This document shows positions 57,581 to 64,000 of a stretch of DNA of 64,000 nt, piece by piece. The notes under the pieces are model-generated. The model did no database searches. It was given only the letters and a program-made list of their open reading frames with translations, and was not told where the DNA came from. Each line of letters begins with the position of its first letter. The first letter of the stretch is position 1. The stretch is from Epiperipatus broadwayi. Lineage: Eukaryota > Onychophora > Udeonychophora > Euonychophora > Peripatidae. The stretch spans positions 26,423,053 to 26,487,052 of the forward strand of contig JAQFVV010012394.1 of the NCBI GenBank assembly GCA_028023455.1. The letters are read 5' to 3'. The translations under genes and the position numbers were made by a program.

Positions 57581-58062
57581 TGTGATGTGATGTGATGTAT
57601 TTGGCTTCTCCTTAAACGAAGTCAAGAATATCTCAGCAACTATGCCCAAATAAACCTGTTAGCCACTTTATTTTTCATTCCCCAATCTAAGTCTTCCCAT
57701 ATTCTGCCCCATCCCATTTCCATAACATAATCTTTGTCAACTCTATGGCCTTTAAATCTAAATCCCCCTTATCTTTTCGCAAACCCAGCATAAAAACTAC
57801 TAACTCACTTTCTGTATTGTCACTTTGTTCATACCTATTCTCCCATAACTTCATTATCTGTACCCTTTCTGCTTTCAAGCATTTACATTCAATCAACAGA
57901 TGCCTAATATTTTCTACACCTTCCTTACACAATTTGCACGCTAAATCACCCATAGTTTTCCATTTACATGTATATTCTCTTGTTGCTAAAGATCCCGTTC
58001 GAGCCTTAAACAATAAACTACTTTCCTTACTATTATCATAAATTAACTCGATCCACTTTCTG
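57581..58062 (-). pseudogene. LINE 3' end, copy B, with intact finger frame
   Basis: The minus-strand frame 57687-58062 encodes the LINE C terminus with CKLCKEGVENIRHLLIEC (C-x2-C-xn-H-x4-C) and continues without stops through FMLGLRKD. It matches 17905-18290, which has a stop inside. Its tail (TGTGATGTGATGTGATGT on the plus strand) abuts copy A. The open frame continues past 58062 into foldback sequence only by chance. Reverse transcriptase is absent, so it cannot move itself. Confidence 0.8.
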
Positions 58063-58275
58063 CCACCTAGTGTAAGCCTGAGTAACCAGTGATTACCAAA
58101 TGTAAATGAAATTCCTATCCTTGATATGTGAACTGCCATCCTCAGGATGGTTTGTGGATTTTTACCTTTATCAAAAGCTAGTGTCTTGTCTGAGGATGGG
58201 GATTTATGTACTAAGAGTAGGGATTTTATATGCATCTGTTTATAAAAACTGATTACTCAAACTTACACTAGATGG
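58063..58275. repeat. Foldback joined to the LINE 5' truncation point
   Basis: CACCTAGTGTAAGCCTGAGT, AACCAGT at the left is matched by inverted ACTGATTACTCAAACTTACA, CTAGATGG at the right. The GCCTGAGTAA block is shared with the loop of the 19.6-kb foldback family. An internal inverted pair (CCATCCTCAG and CTGAGGATGG) is also present. Confidence 0.75.
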
Positions 58276-58599
58276 GAGTTTGGAGAGCTATTTAATGATT
58301 AAGTATATACCCTTTCAACAATACTATGAATAACGATGATGATGATAATAATAATAGTTTCATTTGGGTTTATATGAAAAAAAAATTAACAAAATGAAGT
58401 ACAGATTTCATAATGTGTTTGTTGCTTTTATATAATACTGGTGGAATATGTAATTAGTTGAAGTGTTAAAAGTTTGTTAGAAAAACTGAAATTTTATTTA
58501 TAGTTTTTAAAATGTATTCATCTGCTTATAACACTCTAGTTGATATTAAATATGTTTGAAATAGCATTACTCCTCTTCTTAAAATATTGCAGGCCTAAC
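58276..58599. other. Spacer with GATGAT microsatellite, no gene recognised
   Basis: Short GATGATGATAATAATAATAG run at about 58335. Otherwise AT-rich. Confidence 0.4.
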
Positions 58600-58815
58600 T
58601 ATTGAAACAGTGTTGGCACAGGATTTGAACTTCATGAATACTGAATTTAATGTGACTCTCTAACTAAGTAGAGGCCAAAGATAAATAAAGCCTGGTTGGT
58701 TAGAGCATTATCTTAATTTTTCTAGTCACAAAATTAACAGCCGTTGAAACTCTATGCTAATAGTGGCCCTGATCAGGTAAGAAACACCTGAAGAAGAGAG
58801 TAAAACAAATATCAC
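58600..58815 (+). mobile_element. SINE-like repeat, family 2
   Basis: A tRNA-like A-box segment TGGTTGGTTAGAGCATTATC near 58692 and a B-box-like CCGTTGAAACTC, followed by a body with CACCTGAAGAAGAGAGTAAA (58785-58804). The 3' block recurs at 42.78 kb. The tRNA head is eroded. Confidence 0.55.
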
Positions 58816-59096
58816 TCAAAATGTTATGTTCTACACTAATCTTTACATTATTAATAATAATACATTTATTTGCAAAAATGGCAATAAAGATTTGATTTTA
58901 TCTAAAACATTTAATAATTCAACTAGATAATGAAAATACACTGATATATAACTACAAATAAAATGTCACCAACCATAGACAAACAAAATACCAAAATATG
59001 TACATATTTAACAAGCATATTTTAGAAGAGGAAAAGGAAATCAACTGATAAATATTTAAATTACAAATCTAATTAAAAAAAATATAAATACATAAT

Positions 59097-59238
59097 TCAC
59101 ATTTCAATCAGTGCTTTAAATTAACCAATAGAATATCAGCAATATGTTGTCAAGACAACACTCAGATAATAAATATTGTATTGACAACAGATTGCTGACA
59201 TTCTATTGGTTAATTTTAAGTATTGGCTGAAGTGATAT
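59097..59238. repeat. Foldback, CCAATAGAAT family
   Basis: TTAACCAATAGAATATCAGC and its inverted partner GCTGACATTCTATTGGTTAA define ~60-bp arms around a short AT-rich loop. Related to arms at 21.4 and 56.6 kb. Confidence 0.8.
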
Positions 59239-59696
59239 GATTTATAGATGATAACCAACTAGATATGTGCACTTATGGTTTATTATATTTAAATATATAA
59301 TACAATTAATTGTTTGGAAAAGTCATGTGATACTCAAACTGCCTAATGACAGATGAAGCGCATGGATGGTTCTATTCTGTTGATCTGAACCAAATTTTTT
59401 TTTGTTACCTCAGCTAAGAATGCATTCTGGAAACTTTAGCTATAAGTCCATCATTCTATTACTGTGTTAAACTGCTGTGATAGAAGAATATATTAAATGT
59501 ATGCATTAGATTAGTCTACAGTCAAAAAAATCAAACTATACTTAATTATTTACTATTTATACTCAAATACCAAAAATTATAAATTCACAATGCTTCATTA
59601 CTTTTTATGTTTCACATATAAATAACTATTTCATCATCACTCACTCAGAAACAACTGTATTCATTTCAACTTTGAGAGAAAAAGAAAACAGCTCTA

Positions 59697-59805
59697 ATAA
59701 TTAGTAATAATAATAGTAACAGTAGCAATAATTAAATATTAATACTACTACTAGTTGTAGCAGTAGTAGCACCAGCAGCAATAGTAATAGTAGTAAGCAT
59801 CTTTT
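59697..59805 (+). repeat. Mixed trinucleotide microsatellite
   Basis: TAATAATAATAGTAACAGTA, then ACTACTACTAG, GTAGCAGTAGTAGCACCAGC and AGTAATAGTAGTAAG: a decayed AGT/ACT/AAT repeat. Confidence 0.8.
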
Positions 59806-61507
59806 CATTACCCTGAAATCTCGCCAATTCTTCCATCATCAAAATTTTAAAATGGTACACCTACTTCAGATAAACTTAGAATAAAATAATTCATTAGCAA
59901 AAAGACATTACTTCTTAACTAGTTGACAAAAATTTATGTATATATATATAAATGCTGTGAACAACATTTAAAGTCTGGCTTTGTTCACATATTTCACACT
60001 CCTGCATAATAACTGGACATTTTTTTTTGCATTTTGTACGGATCCTTGGATATTGCATGTGGACAAAAGAAAAAAAGTTTAACAAATGTATTCAAACTTC
60101 AAAGAATGGATAAAGTTTCTTTGAAAGATGATGATGATAATAATATTAATAACTATTTACTTATCAAACAAACAATATATATTGTAGCATTTTACATTTT
60201 GCTTTAGGTCTTTTGTTACGCACTATAAAATGCAAGTTAGTCAAACTATTTAATGACAATGATCCATTCCAATAGGAGTGCGGATATTTCAAGAATATAG
60301 TTATATTTCCTGACTAACTGACCTAATTTTCATTATAACTCCAATTGATGACAGAGTAGTTTAATTTATGTAAGAGGGCACCAGAGTTGGTAGACTCCTA
60401 ACTCTCATTGCATTTTTGTTGAGACTTATAAAGCAAATAATTAACAGTAAGAGCAGGAATTACATTTTCCCATATTTCCCCAGGCTTCAATCAAGCATAT
60501 TGGCAAAGGTAATTTGCACAATTCTCTAAACTTAATAATAAAATCTAAATAATTAAAAATCAGCACATACAATGAAAGGTTTATATTATTAATAAAAATT
60601 TTATTAACACACATTAAATATTTAAACAATAAGAATTATAATATTGAAAAGAACACATACATAAAACAATAATTATATAAAACAATTCAAATAGTTCACT
60701 TTTAAGAATAAAATCATAAATGTCTCTACTTTCTTTTTACTAAATTAGAAGTTTATCTTTTAAAAATCTAGTTCACAAATCTTTTTGATTTATTTAGATA
60801 AGTTATGATATGGCCATTGACTTACTGGTACGTTCCTTTGATGAGGACTGTAGTACTTATTTCTGGCTTCTTTCTGATAACACCTTGGCATCTCTGATCA
60901 GTATTTAGGGCAAGGCTAGATGAAGTTTTTGGTGACTTTTGTGAGAGAAGATGCAGGCGAACAATCTGATTTCTGCTCACACATTATGATTAGGTTCAGT
61001 GCAGTATTTCTAGATTGAATCTTTTTCTATAGCTTCGAAATGCTGCATAGAAGAAATAGCCAGCAAAAGGTAAAAAACCAATTCTAAACTTGTGTGCTGT
61101 TTTTATACTGATGACCATTTTGAGAATTCTGTGCATATCCTCATATCCTTTGTGTTATTATCACTTGATAATCTTCAACATTCCTTATTACTTTTTAATT
61201 ACAAAGTTGTATTTTTTTATAACTTATTTCTGCCACCTTTAATTATCTGGTAAAAGGTTTTACTCTAATAGTAATCTGTATGTGCGTACATTCTTTCCGA
61301 TATTAACATTATTTTAATAAAATAGATAATTTTAAACACTAACAGCTTTCATTGTACATATCCAAAAAATATATATAAATTACATTAACTAATAAAAAAA
61401 ACCTAAATTACATCAGTTGACAATTTTTTAAAATTTTACTTCTTTTAAACCTTACTCAATGCCAATATACTTGTACCACATATATGTAAATGGTACAATA
61501 TATATAT
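59806..61507. other. Spacer, no gene recognised
   Basis: AT-rich. The less AT-rich patch at 60820-61060 has no long frame or repeat I can name. Confidence 0.4.
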
Positions 61508-61966
61508 ATGAAAAACAAAACAAGTTTTATATACGTAAAAACCTGCTATCACTTGTATTAATGATCAATAGATGGAGCTTTACCAAGACCTCCAAACAAG
61601 CGTATTTGTTTACATAAACGTCAGAGTCAATATTCACTGTCTCTTTCATTTTGCTGATTTCAGGCTGATTTTCTCTCATCAGTGAAGAGATAGGAGTTAG
61701 AAACTAGACCTAAATATTAACTCCAAGCGTTTATGCAAAACGTTTCTATCAGTTTGCAAGCATGAATTTTTTAGACACCTATATGTCTTCAAACTCAGCC
61801 TATCAAACTAGATAGCTATGTGGGTCTGATATCAGTTCAGTTTCTCCACATAATCAAAGCTTCTGCAATCTATATCATTGCAAGAAAACTTTAAAGGTAC
61901 ATTTATGAAAAACAAAACAAGTTTTATATACGTAAAAACCTGCTATCGCTTGTATTAATGATCAAT
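61508..61966. repeat. Two nearly identical 63-bp direct repeats, 396 bp apart
   Basis: 61508-61570 and 61904-61966 share ATGAAAAACAAAACAAGTTT, TATATACGTAAAAACCTGCT and TTGTATTAATGATCAATA, with a single A/G difference that I can see. The ~333 bp between contains a fragment resembling the hammerhead-like repeat (GAGTTAGAAACTAG at 61695-61708). Confidence 0.8.
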
Positions 61967-64000
61967 ATATATATATAAAAGACAGACTAACTTCAAACAA
62001 GCAGAACTTGTGTGAGGAGTTATTCGTAAGAGTTATTATATAAATTACAAAAAAAAATGAAAATAAAAGATAAGTATATACATTAATCACTAAAAAAATC
62101 ACACAGAGAATAATTTATAAAGATTAATACAAAGAATAAATTATAGATATAGAGAACAGATATAAACATTAAGTACATACTTACAAAAAAAAAGAATATA
62201 TACACACTAATCATGTACAATACATACAAATGTTAAAACAATCATAATAATAAATATGATTACAGATATATAATAACCAAAGTTTCAAACATTTTTTGAA
62301 TATCTAAAAAGATAAATGGTCAACATCTATTGAATAGTCAGTAACAAAAGAATTAATCAATCTGAGACCAGTAAAAATCTGGCAGTGTCAAATAAAAATT
62401 CTCAGCTAATGGGGCATTTACAACAGATACCTTATGACACAATAAGGAATGATAATACAATAAAAAAATGATATATACATATAATAAATTCTATACTTAT
62501 ATATTTTATGAACAGACAACACAGAAATTAACATAGATATCAGACACAGAAGTTTATTTAGGTGTACCAAAAATAATATGCATGGTATAATTTTGTAAAG
62601 TAAATTAATAATAATAGCAGTAATATTAATAGTACTATTGGTAGTTATAATAGTAGTATACTATAGATGAGTTTTGCAATGACTATAAAAACTAATATGT
62701 GAATGGCAAATATGTCTGCACATAGAAACTATGAGTCTATTATTCTGTTTACTTGATATTTTGCAATGTTGTCTTTTAACTTCTATGAAAAGTTTTATTT
62801 TTAAAATATTTCAATATCATATCTTATTACTACTCTCCAATATATTCTATTCATCACCATATCTTCCAAATGAAAACCCTAAGCAATGTTCTTCTTTAGA
62901 ACAACTTTCAGATAATCTTTCTAACATAAACAGAGTTCGATTGAAAAGAACATATAGTAGTTTGAAAAAATTCACTTTATAAATTATCAATTCATGATAT
63001 GAAGTAATAAATATTTTTGAAAAAATCAAAAATAGTTCTTTTGGAAATTAAAAATTACTAGTAAATTACTTTGATATAAAATTGTGGACACAATACTGGA
63101 CAACATTTCTTCATTAACCTGAAGGCAATGGACAACTAAAATGACTATCTTAGATTAATGAATTTATTTCTGAAACATTATTGAAAACATAAATTTAAAA
63201 TATATTTAAAATCATCTTATTCATTTTTTTTGTTATCACTTTTCCATTATTTCTTACCTAATAGTTTGCCAAATTTATTTCCATTACTCATATATATTGA
63301 AGGGTCATCAGCATTTGCTAATGCAGGGAATTTTCTTGTTGCCTCTATTAATTCAATCTTTACAAAAATACATCTAAATATTGTATATATTAATAAAAAT
63401 TTACAAAAGACAAACATCTGTCAATAATATAGCTTGTACTATATTGAACTTCTACAAATATCCTATCAATCTTTACTTTTCAATTTCAAGATATTCAACA
63501 ATATCAATTTATAATTTATCTTTTAATGTAGAAGCATTTGAACTCTGAGGAAATCTGTTGAATGATTGAAAGTGTTATAGTGATTTAAACAAGTAATAGT
63601 TTTAGGTGTATATATAAGCATTTCAATTTTATTGTTATTTATATTGTTGTGCATGTATTAGTATTTTATAGCTTAAAAAGGGATATAATTTTAAACATAT
63701 TTTTAAAGATGGATTATATTTCATTATTTCCATTTATCAAATTGAGAGACTGCAAACCTCTCGCGCTCATTACTATCTAACATCCAATCAGATCATAAAT
63801 ACAAGACAGAGAATTTAACAAGAAAAGGGCGATCCACCCTATTCTTTACTTATCTTTCTATATATCCAAGCCAGTCTAAAGTACTTAGATCTCTCAATTT
63901 AATTTCAATACTGTTTGTGCTTTATAAAAATAAATATTATTTCCATTTATGTTAATTTTCTATTGTTGTTAAAATATGATCACATATTAAAATTGTATAA
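61967..64000. other. AT-rich right end of the window, no gene recognised
   Basis: Short frames (62731-62982, 63230-63427 and a minus frame at 62847-63029) show no domain. AAT/TAG simple repeats near 62605-62665. Confidence 0.4.

Overview
The window looks like non-genic DNA from an AT-rich animal nuclear genome, probably an invertebrate. I recognise no host protein-coding gene, rRNA gene or functional tRNA gene. The animal call rests on what the DNA is made of: animal-type LINE reverse transcriptases, Gypsy-type LTR retrotransposons, tRNA-headed SINEs, hAT-like elements with 8-bp target duplications, many foldback elements, and one tract of TTAGGG-like repeats. I cannot name the phylum. TTAGGG-like DNA argues weakly against an insect. 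Almost every open frame above 60 codons is a shadow, a chance frame in AT-rich sequence, or a retroelement relic.

Layout. 1-6235: minus-strand LTR retrotransposon (A) with ~2-kb LTRs, a gag-like coiled-coil ORF, a second basic ORF and no pol; its far LTR runs off the window start. 7910-9120: 1.2-kb terminal-inverted-repeat transposon with exact 8-bp target duplications and telomere-like repeats inside. 9129-16199: very AT-rich, no gene seen. 16200-18371: 5'-truncated, mutated LINE on the plus strand. 19322-20150: SINE and a three-unit foldback cluster. 23323-35436: 12.1-kb minus-strand LTR retrotransposon (B) with ~2.4-kb LTRs, 4-bp duplication, decayed gag and no recognisable pol. 35441-45370: repeats, SINEs, hairpins, and a foldback element carrying a SINE insertion. 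45370-50650: LINE fragments, one split by a Gypsy-type element (C) with a 5-bp target duplication. 51010-51945: ~30-bp minisatellite split by a foldback element. 52985-53674: SINEs and a long palindrome. 55334-55651: hAT-like miniature element. 57371-58275: two head-to-tail LINE 3' ends plus a foldback. 58276-64000: further foldbacks and repeats, no gene seen.

Retroelements A and B share an almost identical primer-binding site (TGGTGCCG...AACGTG) followed by a GGCCTTATC-like block, the same orientation, unusually long LTRs and little coding content, so they look like relatives that depend on pol supplied elsewhere. Several dispersed repeats (42.5, 43.9, 53.4-53.6 and 56.1 kb) carry motifs spaced like a hammerhead-ribozyme core (CTGANGA ... 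GAAAC). This is the most interesting hypothesis here, but it needs a structure-aware search.
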